Positions 49,037-62,547 are shown, counted from the stretch's first letter. The stretch is 64,000 nucleotides of DNA from Lytechinus variegatus (GCF_018143015.1 NC_054741.1:11682683-11746682), one strand, 5' to 3'. Notes: generated from the sequence alone by a model not told the origin. Translations and numbers: made by a program.

Positions 49037-52000
49037 ACTATACCCTACCATAAACCTAACATAAAACCCTATTGCAACCCTAACCCTTTATCTTAGACGA
49101 AAGCAAGCCTGGAGCAATTGTCGCAGGAGCATATGTCGTGACATCCCATTTAATGACACTAGCCGAGAAACAAACTGTACATTTGATGTTATAATTCACT
49201 TGAAAGATGAATTATGTATCAAGCAGTTGACAGACATTTAAACTTTGGAAATGTTCAGATTACATAATTTAAAGAATCTCTTGGTGTTGATAATTTACAT
49301 CCCTGCAGCATGCTTTGTGATAAATATGGTTCTTTCAACAAGAACAAACAAAATACACATTGTAATTCACTATTTCAAAACATAGCTTTTCATTTTCTTC
49401 TGTTTGAAGAAGGTGGGTATTAAGCACCACTTTAGGTCTTACTTCGTAAAACACTCCCAGATATGAAAATAATACATTTTAAATGAATATCAAATTTCTC
49501 CTGAGTCAACACATTTCTTTGACCTCAATGTATTTGACTCAACAGGTAACAATACCTGTTTTAATTCTTACCTTCAAATTAGATATTGAAAATAAAAAAA
49601 TATGAAAACTATACCCTGATGGCCTGTGATAGCTTATACACACTTCAACATCATGTTCTATCAACAACTTCTAATATCAGAACAATAATCACTTTGCCAG
49701 TACGGTTGGAATCCTTGGTTACAACTGGCTGCTGAGTCTTGTTAATATTGTAAATTATCATAATGGTAAAGTTAACATATGAATAAGTCTTGATGCAATA
49801 AGATCCAGACAAGTGCATTTAAAATGTCAACACTATCAAAGTGCAAATTGATATAGCCTTGTGGATGACATAAACATTCATCAATGAAGATATCATAAAT
49901 CAAACTTATGGTATCATTCTTGCAAGATATGAGGTGAATATGAACTTTCATTTCATATTAATGAAGAGGATTTCTTGCACATAAGTTTAACTGTCTGCAC
50001 AATGATTTGATATTAATAAATAAAGAGAACAAAAAAAATTACAAAGGAATTTCTGAAGTATTGGGTAAACTACAATTGAGAAAGCTGATAATACTACAAA
50101 TTTTTGGCTATAAGTCAAATCCCTGAAAATAAATATAGTTAAACAAAGGTATTTATAAATTAGTTTGATCCATATAGAGTGCATTATTTCATAGCCACAC
50201 CAAAAAAAAAAAGACTCAAGACCATTCAAAGCTACAACATTTCAAATGACATTGATTGAACTGAAGTCAGTTTCGTTGGTGTGATGTAGCATCCAATTTA
50301 ACAACAAAAAATGATGGGAAAAATAGAATAGGAATTTTGTAAATATCATCCTCTGGTTATATGATGTTGCACTTTGCTATATAAAACATCTTTAAAAAAA
50401 AGAAATCTTAAAAGCCTACCCAGTCACCAAACATATTAAATGAAATTGCACTCATATGCTATCACTTAGGCTACAGCAATATAATGATGAATGGTTTAAA
50501 CATGACATGTATATATAGGTTTACACTATTTTTCTAACATAATACATGCAGGTATGAGAAGTAATGCCATTTAAAAAAATAAATTTGGTATAAACTGAAG
50601 CAAACTTTAGTGAAGAGAAGTTTCATGATTTGAACTGAGCAATTTCATCACAATTATCAAAATTTTTATTATGTATTTACAAGAAAATATATACATCTTG
50701 CATAAAAATGTTGCACTATTATAAATTTACATTAAAGACCCAGTCTGGAAGATAAGGTGAAATTGACAAATGAGAAATATATAAGTTACAAAGTACAAAA
50801 TGTAAGTTTTATGCTTATTTCACTAATTGACAGCTGAGCATTTTGCTTAAGAAAAATCAAATTAATTAGTTTTGATGAAAAGGCTTGATGGAGCTTCTTA
50901 ACAGCCTGAATTACATGACATCACAGGAAGGTTGGGATTCCATAGGTTTATACACATAAAGGATACATTATTTGTTTTATTTCCAGGTTATGAATTTGAT
51001 TTTTTGTTCCATTTGTAGAGGAAAAATGGCACAAATAAATGTTTTATCACTTTTAAATGTAGGATGGAGGGTCCAAAGTCCAGACACTAAAGCAGATAAA
51101 AACATAATCTTTTGCTCTGGATTTTCTCAAAATTCCTGCATTAAATAGCCCCCCCCCCAAAAAAAAGTGAATATTTGTGCTTTGTAATTTTGTCTGATAT
51201 CGTTTTCCATCAAATGATGAAATATTTATTGCAAAGTTCTTAAAATTACAATGTTGTCTGGACCAACAACTGGGTAATCTGAATTTATAGTGTGTGGTAC
51301 AAATAGTCACTGCTGACTGAAAGCACAAAACGAAAAAGAAATAAAAAGAAAGGAGGTTAGAATTAACAGTGCAGGAGGAAATGGCAATAACATAGTGATG
51401 ATACAATTTGAACAAAATAGTTTTGTGGGGGTAATTTCCCCCATCTTTAGTTGCTTTTCAATTTTGTTTAGGTTCTTTCAAGCTGTTGGAAGGTGCCTTC
51501 AAGGTTATACCTCACATTATTGGCAAGAATAATTGGAATTAAACAGAATCATGAAATATATTTTAGTAAAATAATTATTTATGAAGTTGTAGAGTGATAG
51601 TGTGAGTTGATATATTTTTATATACTGTATATCTATGTACATTTATCTCTTAAGCACATAATTCAGTCACTGTCTTTGGTTAAAATCTTGCTTTACGCAG
51701 CTTCAAATGCCTATATTAATGTGTTATCAACTCCCCAAAAGTGTTGGTCAATTTTTCAGTGTAGTACGTCATTATATGATTGTGTGGGTCCTGATATGAT
51801 AAAAAGCTATTTGTAAGTGGGTGTATTTTAAAATTTTACATGAAAATATATTTCGCCAGATTTTCAACCATAATGAAAATGATACAATAATTCTCTATTC
51901 AGTATAAATGGTTTACTAAGCTTTGAATCAGCCGAAAATTTTAGGAGACAATCTCTGTGTGTTTCTGATTAGCAATCACAAAATTTGTAAGGGAAGTGTC

Positions 52001-55000
52001 TAAAAGATGATTCTAAATATCCTCAAATGTAGAACACAGATTTTCACAAAGAATCAAGAGATGAAAAAAGATTTTCACACAGGTTTGGAATGTTCGATTC
52101 ACATTAGTGAACATTTACAAAGAATTTGACAGGCTTAAACATTGCAGTTATGTGATTATTACACCTCTTATTTGCTTAGGTTAAAGGCATTAATGTATGT
52201 ATTCATGTTCAGGCACACAAGTATGTAATATAAAGATAACCGTTGCTGATTTTCCATCTTCTTCAAATTAGAAGAAACAAGAGTGTGCTGAACATGTAGC
52301 TCTTCACATACTTTTGTTGTTTGCTGTTTTTGTTTTCTTTACGGTCATTGCGCAGCCTACCAGATTTGGGAATAAAATGTTATATTGCATGTGAAAATTA
52401 AAACAAGAGAAATACAACTGTCCAAAATTTTGAATACACAGTGAGCAACTGATAACACATATTTAGTTATTTTGTTCCTCCCTATAAATATGAGAGATAT
52501 TCTATTCATTATCATCATGATGTCATAGCAATCCCATTAGGAGTACAATTTTATGCTGATACAGACATTACTCTCAACATAACGCAAGTTAAGTAATTAA
52601 TATTCTGATAATAGCATTCTAATAGTTTTACTGAACTTCGAAAAAAAAAATACATTTTGGATGTTTATTCATGAGGAAATTATTCAAAATATGAACGATC
52701 AAAATATATCCAAATCAAATCACGGACCAGATGTAATGTGTGCAGTAGTCATTTTTGAGGGCATTAAGAGAAACAGAGGAATAAATCTGTGAGAAATTCA
52801 ACACAATCCACAAAAGAATAATTCAAACTTGTTTTTCACACATAAATTGCACCTCTTCCAAATTGCAATCTAGGCAAAACAGACTAATGTTGTTCCATTA
52901 ACCTATTGCGTAAATAAAATCATAAAGGGATTTTAACACTGAGATTTGCTGCCATTTAAACATCATAGGAGCAAAAATTTATACAGCATAAGACATAACG
53001 AAGTAGAAAAAACAACAGTATCTTCTGGTTATGATGTAAATTGCTAACTTAAAAAAATATCCTTTGAAATTACTATTTAAGCAGCTAATAATGCATCAAA
53101 GATTTATTATAAATAATCAGTGCTACAAAAAATAAATTATTTGAGGAAGAACACAAGATAAAACTCAGCCTCCATTTACAATTCAGCTTTATATAAACAA
53201 CTAAATGTATATAAAATATAGTCTTGACCTACAAGAACAAAAAATTACAATGGGGGGGGGACTAAACACACTTTGCAAATTGTGGAGGAAAGTGAACATA
53301 CTTTATAAAGTATTTAAAATGAAAAAAAAATACAATATTGAATGAATGTTAGTTTCGGGGGAAGTGGCACTATTAATGAAAAACAATTCAATTTGCGGTT
53401 AGTCTATTTAAAGATTCATTTCAATGAACTGGACTAATGACCTAACAAACAGTGTGAACTTAGTGCTCTGTATAAAAACAATTCATTCAATCGTTACGGA
53501 TTTTCTCCACATACCAACTCAAAAGGCACCCGTTTATTACAGCTAAATATAAACCAGGATTAAACTTAACCTACATGTATCTTGGTGAATTTGGATAGTG
53601 TTGTTCCGGTGAATCTCTTATGTTGGCAAAATAATCTGACTTTTTTTTATCTTAGACACTTTTGCAAATCAAGGAACAAAGATAAACTAATGCAAACAAC
53701 ATGTGGGGGGGGGGGTTACAAGGACAAGCCTCCAGAAATTTGGAATTGTACAGTAAATGAAAGAAGAGAGTCTTTCTTTTCCTTCCTGCAGAGACAAAAA
53801 AAAATTCCCTCAAATTGTCACACACGATTGGGGTGAATTGAAAATTCTATCCTTTATAATACTACTTAGTTTCCTCTATGTGGACTAACAGCTGTAAGTC
53901 CCCTATTTTCTAAGCAATAAAGTTTTTTTTAAATATGATATTTATGGCTTCACCCATTAAAATACAACTATAAACCATTTTCCAATATCCAGGTTATAAC
54001 ATATCTATACACAATCTTGCAAAAGGAACCAATTTTGCAAAAGAAAATATGACCCCTATGTAAAATACATTAAAGAGTTTTGGGGACATTTATGAGTATC
54101 TAAATAATTTTTGGCAAAGATAACAAACTGCCACCACTTGAGCTGAAATATCTCATTAACCTTGTCTGTAATAGCTACCAAACTATAACTAGCCAACTTC
54201 TTGTTAATGAAAGCTAAACATTCATATATATTAAGTGCTCAGAAACTTGGGATTTTGCTCCTGTATATAGAGCGTCCCAGAAAAAAATTACACCAAGAAT
54301 TATCGCTGATTTATCATATTTTAATCATTAATACAAACCTCCTTTTTTTCACTAATTTTTCTCACTCATGCATGAAGATTCGTCTTATTTACAGCACATA
54401 AAAGATTCTAAGCTTTACAATGACGGGTAATTTTTCTCTATACTTGTAATTACGATAAATCATCAATAATTCTAGGACGTTGTTTTTGTGGGATGCACTG
54501 TGTAAGCACAAAACCTCTATATACATGTAGAAACAACCCGAGAGAAACAAGAAAAACAGGCTTCATGAACAGGTTCCGCAAAAAAAAATGTTTGAATGAG
54601 GTATACTTTTCAATGGAAATCAAACTAAGAAGTCATTCTAGACAGGTGGTCCTTCTAAACAGAGGGTGGCTAAAGCAGGCTCCACTGTCAAGCACCGCCC
54701 AAATAGATGTCTCTTTTATCTTGGTGGCGTTGACAAAGGGGATATTTCATAAAACAGAGTCTTGTGATTTTCAAATCCTTGCATCTGATTGGCTGACAGC
54801 CAACTAGTCAGTGAAAAATCACAGACAAATCATATTATGAAATAATCCCAGTGAATGGCATATCCTCTGTAGCTCCAGGAACAATGCACCAATGGCACTA
54901 CTACGAAGATTAATCTCAGCTAAAGATCCTATTATAATTCAGTGTGTCTCTGTAAGAATAGAATGAAGTAAAGAGAGATGTTTCAGTAGAAAAAAGATTG

Positions 55001-55110
55001 AATCATTCAGATCACTCTATCAAATGGACAATCTAATAAACTTATTACCAATATTCTATTTAAGAATAATTCCAAAATGCCACTTTAAAGAATAAATAAG
55101 GCAAAAGCGA
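49037..55110. other. Repeat-poor AT-rich stretch left of the POGLUT2/3-like gene
   Basis: Six kilobases with few of the families seen elsewhere. The last coding exon and a long 3' UTR of the minus-strand POGLUT2/3-like gene should lie here or just right of it, but no KDEL-type end with a good acceptor was found. A diverged repeat (54490-54700, CAGGCTTCATGAACAGGTTC) has a relative at 57377-57530. Confidence 0.4.
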
Positions 55111-55609
55111 TTTTGTGTCTCGCCCACTTATGAAAATAACCAGAAATATCGTGATTTGCGAGGGCAACAGAATTGTATCGAAACTTCATTGTGAAATGAC
55201 TGGGATGGAATACCACTTGACATAAGAGCCTTGCACATAAACTTTAATATTGACCTGAAAATGACCTCTGACCTTAGCATGTGATCTCCGACTGCAGCAT
55301 AACATGCAGTTCCCCAAGTTAATCTACCATCCAAGTTTGGTTGAAAAGTGACTTAAGGTTGCGGATTTAGGTGTCATAAGAGAGTCTTGCATGTAAACTT
55401 TAACATTGACCTGAAAATTACCTTTGACCTTACCATGTGACCTCCAACTGCAGAATAACATGCAGGTCCCCAAGTCATCTACCACCCAAGTTTGGTTGAA
55501 AAGTGACTTACGGTTACGGAGCTATATGTCATTAGGTTTGTGACGGACAGACGACGGACGACATTAGGATCCCTAAGTCTCGCCTTCACCTCTGGTGGGC
55601 GAGACAAAA
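55111..55609. mobile_element. TCTCGCCCAC inverted-repeat element with internal tandem units
   Basis: It begins TTTTGTGTCTCGCCCAC and ends GTGGGCGAGACAAAA. Inside are two tandem units of about 170 bp sharing TGACCTGAAAAT.ACCT, CAAGTTTGGTTGAAAAGTGA and CTTACGGTTACGGA-like words, then GACGGACAGACGACGGACGA. Confidence 0.65.
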
Positions 55610-56068
55610 ATCAAAATCACTAATTCAGCTGCTAATCATATAATTGTAATCCCTAAGGTCTTACAGGAATTGCTAGAGCTTTATAATTCAAGTGGTCAGT
55701 TATTCATCCAGTTATATATGATGTATATTGTATGTACTACCAGTCTACCATACTATTAAAGATAAAGTCGAGCAATGGTAACAACTGAAAACAAAATATT
55801 CACAGAATTGAACAAAACTTACACAGAATCATAAAAACTATTAATAAGAAATAAATATCTTTTTGACCATTTTTTCATGAAAATGGATAATTACAGATAT
55901 ATAAACTTATAAATACATTTATCAATTAAAATGGTTCAACAAGCAAGTGTAGATCCATGTTTAAAACGATGAAAAGAATGAGGCATTCTATTTGATTTTG
56001 TTGAATTTCTATGTATAGATCTACAAGATATATAAAACCTATTTTAATGTGACATGAAAAGAACATAC

Positions 56069-56173
56069 CGTTGATTGATTAGGGCAGTCACAACCACTAT
56101 TTTCTGATGGATGCTCCACAAGCTCCATGCCTTCATGGATTCTAGGTTCACCAACTTGCCTTGATGCATATTC
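56069..56173 (-). CDS. POGLUT2: POGLUT2/3 exon: C-terminal tail
   Basis: The acceptor is TTGGCAG and the donor is GTATGT. It encodes [20 protein letters not shown] and [15 protein letters not shown]. It ends in phase 0, so at least one more short coding exon carrying the C-terminus is expected to the left. Confidence 0.9.
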
Positions 56174-59100
56174 CTGCCAAGATAAAGAAACAAACGATGT
56201 CACAAACATTATCACAATGATATCAGTATTTACACTATATAAGCACCACATTTCAGAATGTATGACACTGTGCTTTTGGTATCAGGGCAAACATGCATGT
56301 TGCTACATAGATTCAACAATAGACTATTACAGCATGCAAATAACAAATGGCAGACATTGACAACACAACATACAAGAACCAACAACAATGCATTCAACAG
56401 CTGACAACACAGCATACAATAATTGACAACATAAATAATAATAAGAAAATATATAGCGCCATCTATCTAGAAATATTCTATTCTGAGGCGCGATGTTATT
56501 ATTATTATACTACTACCCCGGCTTTACTGGGTTGAGTGCAGCACAGTGTGGATAAATTTCTTTTTGAAGGTAATTACGCCATGGCTGGGATTTGAACCCA
56601 TGACCCTCTGTTTCAAAGTCAGAAGACTAATCCACTGGGCCACAAGGCTCCATAAACATAGCATACAATAATTGACAACACAGCATACAATACAATAATT
56701 GATGCGTGTGGGTAAAAAGCGCTTATCTATTTCACACTCTTTTGACTTTTTTGACTGAAATTTGTATTTTTCCCTCTGTAAAATTATCATTTTTTTGTTT
56801 CAACGTTGAAAACAGTGTGGTGGGGTTTGGGGGTAATGCCATGGGTAATCAATATATGGCACCACCACAATGTCTGACTCATTCATTAATGGACTGGGGA
56901 TGGTGGCTCAACTTACCCTGCCTTCCCATCCTTGTCAAAACATCTAATTTGGTTCTTTCAGGACCAAACATAAACCCACAAATGAATTCTGTACAATGAT
57001 TGCCTCTATACTAAAGTTTTTTGTGTTGTGTTCCATGTGTGCTCACTCAAGAATGACCAAGCAGATAAATTTCTCTTTTTTGCCAAAAAAAATAGCCAAT
57101 GAGCATGTAGCCAAGTCATATGGCTCAATATATTTCAGTATGAAAATTAGCCATTTTCATTCAGGGGGAACTTAGTTTTTTGTCACGTTTATTTCAAGGG
57201 ACAGGGTCCCCTTGTTGAAAGAAATCATTTTTGTCTTTATGTGTCCTTACCTCTAAAACTTTTAAATAATAACAGTAGACATTGTTGGATGTAAGGTTCT
57301 CTCGCACATAGTTCTTCCCATTCTCAGCTATTGTCCTTGCCTGTATTGAAATAATAATATAAAGAAATATTCAAAATACAGTGAAACCTGTGTGTAAAGA
57401 ACACCAAAGTGGGACAAGAAAACCAGTCTTTATGAGCAGGTGATCTTCATACAAAAAAGTTCACTTTTGTGTGGATGGGGAATACTTTTCGTGGGAAACA
57501 AACTATTTACATAGGGACAGGGTTTCAAGCTAATCTTCTTGACGTCATTCACTGTCATGAAAAGTCCATGACTTTTTTCAAGACTTTGAAAAACGTGATA
57601 TTTTTATCATGGGAAAAAAGAGCAGAACTTGAATTTGAAAAAGAGGATAACTAAACCCACAAAGGTTGGTCTAAATAAAGATTCTTAAAGGTAAACGTGC
57701 CCTTGACCCGAAAGCTCTATTACCTCAAAAAATATCTCTTAAAACAAATAATCTGTTCAAATAAATCACCACCCACTTTGACAAAAAACATTTCTATCTG
57801 TTGACCTAAATAACCTCTTTCCTTTTGTCTGTCAAAAAGAAAAAAAATGAATGAAATAATATTTAATAACGCCTATTTGCAATTTTGGAAATAGGCCTAT
57901 CTCTTTCAGTCCTATTCTACTTGCAAGCATTCTCCTTTTCTTAAAGCCTGGATTAAGTTAGGTGACATACAAATTTTGAAGTTTAAGATTTTCTTTGTTA
58001 GAAATATATAGGCCTATATACCACAATACTCTTATCCTTTTGAAAAAACACAGGATTTCATCTAAAATCTGATTTTTAAGGGCAAAAATTTATGAACTTT
58101 CTTAATCTACCTGTGTCAAACCCCATGACAAAAATTCTCATTTTCGTATAAACTATTTCTAAAGGAAAAAATGGGACTAAAATTTTAGGACACTATCTCT
58201 GTATAGCTTTGTCATAATTTGTATGAAAAATGATACAATAACCTATATTTAGAAGATATTGGAAAACTATTACCCAGATGTAACTAAATCTGATTGATGG
58301 AAATTTCCAGATTTTCACAAATAAGCAGATTGGAATATGAGAACAATAGGCCTAGCTCAATATAATTCACATTTGAAAATTTTAGACAGATGTAAAAGAC
58401 TAAGTTCATGTAAATAGTAAGTTGATCTGAATGAAAATAACATAAAAAGTGTATGTAACTATTTTGTGAAACTTAGCAAACTTAAAAGCCTCAAATATAT
58501 CTTCTAATCTTGATGAAATTTTCAGATGAGTGCTTCTACACGTGACTGAACTGATTATCCTCTTGGGTTATTTTATTCAAACGGAATTCTTGTTGGAGTG
58601 GACTTGGCCTTTAAGTAAAATCATTTAGCGTGAAAATATGTCAATGCTTGTAACAAGTCAATATAACGGCATGCATGAACTACAAGTCATCAGACTATAA
58701 AATTGGTACAGTTAGCTGTATGGTAGGGGGTCCGAAACATAGTGGTGATAATACAAATACTCTGTAAAACTAACAACTTAGGAAGTATTTACATGTCTTA
58801 ATCAAAGTGATTAATCAATCAAAATTTATTGCTCATTGGGCCCCGTGATTTAATGATCAGTGAAATGGTTTTAGCGGGAACTTCTTCAGGAAAATAAATG
58901 TGAACAGGGTTTTAGACTCTTATATCCAGGGATCTGCCTCAAAAGAAAAAGTTTTAATGCATCATACATGTACGTGCACAGGCCTTTATCTATCTCTTTT
59001 TTTCTACGAATCTAACCTGACTATATAAATAGTGAAATGACATTAAGTGTAACGTTATTACGCTGTATTAATTTGTTTTTGCATCCTCCCTCTAGCGCTT

Positions 59101-61854
59101 GTCATGCTCTGGTAATTAGGCATTAAGAAAATAAAAGAATAATTCAATGTTTACGGTAATCATGGTTGACAAGGAACGGCCTTGAATCATTCTGCATAGT
59201 GCACTTTCATATTTTCTTTAGTATATTCATGAAGGTGACTTTCATCTTTTCATAATCAATCTTTTAATCTGATAAAAGAAAGCACGAAGATCAAAAAGTT
59301 TCTTTTCATGCAGCCACACCCTATTTGTTTAACCTACTGATCTTCCTACATTTGCAATTTCTCTTTTCATTTATGAAATCAACCTAGCATGACAATACGT
59401 CAGAGCCTATTCAGTAGGAAAATACAAATATACCAAAAATTTATCATCTGTGAAAATAGTATAATAAGATCACAAATATGCATTGAGAAAAATTGAAGTT
59501 GGTATGAACATAAAAGTGCATTCACCATAATTCACCCCCTTTTAAAGATTTTGCACTCTTGAAATTATTCTTATACCTCACTATGGCAACACTGATTGAT
59601 GAACAAAATAATCCCACGTTTAAATTTACTTGAAGTTTATGGTTGAGTAAATTATACCTGAATCATATCACAACATTTATCAAATTTTCAAAAGTAGAAT
59701 CCTAATCTCTTATTCCTACGCTCACACTGTTTCTGAAAAGAAATACACCTTTGTTTGAATATTCAACCACACCTTTGGACAAATATACATTTTCTCACAC
59801 CATGATGATACCCACTCAATGTATATCTCCTATAAATGTAAATAAGTCAGCTAATCAGTAGACTAGGTGTATTTGTCTCATATTTACAGGTCAAGTCCAC
59901 CCCAGAAAAATATTGATTTGAATAAATAGAGAAAAATCAAACTGAAAATTTCATCAAAATCGGATGTAAAACAAGAAAGTTATGACATTTTAAAGTTTCG
60001 CTGATTGGTCTCAAAACAGTTATATGCACAACTCAGTGATATGCAAATAAGAGAGTCGATGATGTCCATCACAACACTCTTTTGTGTTTTTTATTGTTTG
60101 AATCATACTATATTTCAATTTTTACAGAATTGACAATAATGTAAAACTTGACTGAACCACATTTTAAACAAATGTGAATTCCACATGTTCAGGGAGGAAT
60201 AAAACTTAATTTCACATGACAAGGGGGAGAAAATAAGAATATTTCACATAAAAGAATACAAAGGAAATAGTGAGTGGGTGACATCAACAGTCCCCTCATT
60301 TGCATACCGACCAGGATGTGCATATAACTGTTGTGTGAAATTAAGCAAAATTTCAAAATGTTTCTTACTTTCTAACTTTATTTTAAATCCGATTTTGATA
60401 AAATTTTTAGTGTTATGCTTGTTGGATTTTTCTCTTTTTATTCAAATCAACTTTTTGTTGGGGTGGACTTGTCCTCTTAAGAAAACCAGGAATAATTTAC
60501 CCTAATCAGAAAATACCACTACCAGGTAGTTTTGGCAGTGTCAAAGCAAAGTAGTCGTAATATTCCCGAAAGAAAATACTATGTACTTGTCAAAATGATG
60601 AGAACTTTCGTTGGGGGATTTTTTTTCCACAAGGTTGGAGGTATTCATGCAGTGTGAAAGCAAATTATGAGAATTTCCTCAACGCAGCAAGAAGCAGGGC
60701 ATACTGTGGCCGTCATGAGCTAGTGAGTTAAGTTGCCTGCTAATCAGACCATACTGCACATGCTCGCAACTTTGAGAACTTTGGTAGAGTCTTCTTTTTT
60801 TTAGTAGGTGTGAATGCAGAAAATAATTATCAGGTATTCTGGAGCATGAACAAGTTCTCATGATCTAATGTGTATTCTGGTGATCAAGGCGGTCTGAATA
60901 CACAGATCAATGCAAATACTGTAAAATCACTACACTGTAAAATTGATTGTGACATAAATATGATTTTTATTGGCAGTTGCCCAGAAAATAATTTGGGCAA
61001 CTGCCAATATAGTCCACATCGAAGATAATTGAAGAATTTACGATAAGAATCAAGACATTCTCATTAATGACTGCTTTCTAAATCAAATTATTGCAGAAAA
61101 AATATTCACATCAGTTATGTGGCAGGAACTGATTCTTTGAAATGCCTGTGGCTAAATCCAGGGTAGAAATATCAACGTTTTTTTGGAAGCATATACAGTA
61201 AAGTGATAATGATACAAGTACAGAATACAGGGTTCCCAGCTTTTCAAGAAAACAAAATTTTCCCCTGATGAAGTTTAAAATTCCCTGATAATTATTTAAA
61301 CCCATTACCAATTTCTAATGTTTTCTAACTTGTTGCAATGAATTACATGAATTATTTTCAGTATAAAAACAATAATGTAAAACTAATTAGTACCTCCGTA
61401 GTCAGTCATTCAATGGATGTTGTTTTCATATGAGTCTGACTACCTTTCAACTTTTAAGCTGATCAAAATTCCCTGATTTTTCCCTCATTTCAGGCATATT
61501 TCTCTGATTTGAGGTATTTTTAAAAATCAAATTCCCTGATTGTTTCCTTGGCTGGAAAAAAAAAGAAAATAATTTTCCCTGATGGGCTGGGATCCCTGGA
61601 ATATCATGAAAATTTAGATTATTAATAATTTCATAATTACTCACAGACTCATCATTCTGCATTGCCCATTCAATCCTCTCCTCTAAGTCACTGAGGTCCT
61701 GCTTAAAAGGAATGTAGTGGACCCAGGGTTCAAGCTCTGCATAGAAGTGCTCATAGTAGATGGAGTCGTGCTTGAAGACGGTACTATCTCCTGCAAGCAG
61801 ATAGGGGAGCCTGTATGCCGCTACTGTGCCATCAACATTGATCTGGTACTTGAA
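56069..61854 (-). CDS. POGLUT2: POGLUT2/3-like (KDELC) protein O-glucosyltransferase, 3' part of gene, three exons
   Basis: POGLUT2 and POGLUT3 are endoplasmic-reticulum GT90 enzymes that transfer glucose from UDP-glucose to serines in EGF repeats of Notch and fibrillins. Exons on the minus strand are 61854-61645 (70 codons), 57340-57251 (30 codons) and 56173-56069 (35 codons). All are in phase 0 with GT-AG introns. Reading order gives [51 protein letters not shown], then EYASRQ and [20 protein letters not shown]. This is the end of the CAP10 domain and the GMELV...C.C tail of KDEL-motif-containing proteins 1 and 2. The secretion signal, filamin-like domain and earlier catalytic exons must lie right of base 64000. 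The final exon, expected to end in a KDEL-like signal, was not identified. POGLUT2 and POGLUT3 cannot be told apart from this part alone, so the symbol is provisional. The gene converges with TIMM21. Confidence 0.9.
56430..56655 (-). mobile_element. tRNA-derived SINE, minus strand
   Basis: Reverse complement: the head GTGGCCCAGTGGATTAGTCT (A box) and GGGTTCAAATCCCAGCC (B box) are followed by a body containing TGTGCTGCACTCAACCCAG and a tail with GGCGCTATATATTTTC and TTA triplets. It lies just upstream of the last identified POGLUT2/3 exon, within its intron. Confidence 0.75.
57251..57340 (-). CDS. POGLUT2: POGLUT2/3 exon: end of catalytic domain
   Basis: The acceptor is ATACAG and the donor is GTAAGG. 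It encodes [20 protein letters not shown] followed by [10 protein letters not shown]. The vertebrate equivalent is the A-x-x-IA-x-EG...LYCYYYRVLQ stretch. Confidence 0.92.
57345..59885. other. POGLUT2/3 intron sequence, left part
   Basis: AT-rich, with the diverged CAGTGAAACCTGTGTGTAAA repeat at 57377-57530 and the family-B fragment at 58495-58610. No extra exon seen. Confidence 0.45.
58495..58610. mobile_element. Right-end fragment of MITE family B
   Basis: It ends TTGGAGTGGACTTGGCCT followed by TTAA and carries the TTGATGAAATTTTCAG block seen inside family B. A convincing left end was not found. Confidence 0.5.
59888..60476. mobile_element. TTAA-type MITE, family B, copy 2
   Basis: Same terminal repeats (AGGTCAAGTCCACCCC and complement) with TTAC on the left and TTAA on the right. 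It lies in the POGLUT2/3 intron between the exons at 57340 and 61645. Confidence 0.82.
60968..61009. other. Perfect 16-bp hairpin, loop of 10
   Basis: TATTGGCAGTTGCCCA pairs exactly with TGGGCAACTGCCAATA. It is in the POGLUT2/3 intron and would form a stable stem in RNA or DNA. Confidence 0.65.
61229..61598. mobile_element. CAGGG-ended inverted-repeat element in POGLUT2/3 intron
   Basis: The left end is CAGGGTTCCCAGC and the right end is GCTGGGATCCCTG. ATTCCCTGA-type words recur through the interior. CAGGG ends are usual for hAT relatives; a full 8-bp duplication is not evident. Confidence 0.55.
61645..61854 (-). CDS. POGLUT2: POGLUT2/3 exon: CAP10 catalytic core
   Basis: The acceptor is AAATAG and the donor is GTGAGT on the minus strand. 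It encodes [20 protein letters not shown], a D[19 protein letters not shown] stretch, then [18 protein letters not shown]. The VDGTVAAYR and YYEHFY blocks are diagnostic for GT90/CAP10 proteins. The plus-strand open frame across this exon is an antisense shadow. Confidence 0.95.
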
Positions 61855-62164
61855 CTATTTAAGATTGAAGTAAAAAAAAAGTTATTGGTTAGTATGTTTG
61901 TTCTGATGAGCTTATTGTTGAAGGTGAACAGGAATGACTGGTATGGTGTAAAAAGTTGTTGCATTTCAGACATAGAATTAACAATGGACAAACCTGTTGT
62001 GTACCAGGATCATCAAGAAAAAAAATTATTACACAAAAAAAATCAGTGGAAAGAGTTGAAAGTAATCAATAAAGTAGACTACTATTTTGAAAGTCAACTC
62101 TACATGATATCCATACAGGATAAGCAGGAAGGTAACAGCTAACTCCCTGGGATAAACATGGTGA

Positions 62165-62545
62165 TATTCGCACATTTATTTCATTTCGTTTCATTTCATT
62201 TATTTCCACAATAACAGCAAAGTAAATACATTTTTTTACATTTCAATTCCACCTGAACACCAAACAGGTCAGAACTGCATCAATATGATCCTACATCAAT
62301 CACTTCCATGAAGGGACATCAAACTATATATGAGGTCAGTCCACAGAAGCACTTGTGTGATGACCCTTCAGTGGGTTACAGGGGTCAAACACTTAACCCT
62401 AAGTTTATTGATGGCAGACTTCCATCTGCTTCTTATCTGCACTAATTCTAAACCTTGGAGCATGGACCTACTAGGTCCATGCTTGGAGATACTATGTATC
62501 CATGACTAAACTTCCATGTCAACGAGTGATAGCATGGCCTAAATG
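62165..62545 (-). repeat. Possible LINE 3' end, minus strand
   Basis: On the minus strand, sequence around 62165-62215 ends in GGAAATAAATGAAATGAAAC-like pentamers, a common LINE tail. The rest (to 62545) has no reverse-transcriptase signature. Confidence 0.35.
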
Positions 62546-62547
62546 AA

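Noticed and set aside
61717-62142. A 141-residue plus-strand open frame
   Set aside because: The first part is antisense to the POGLUT2/3 exon 61645-61854; the rest is intron sequence and shows no family.
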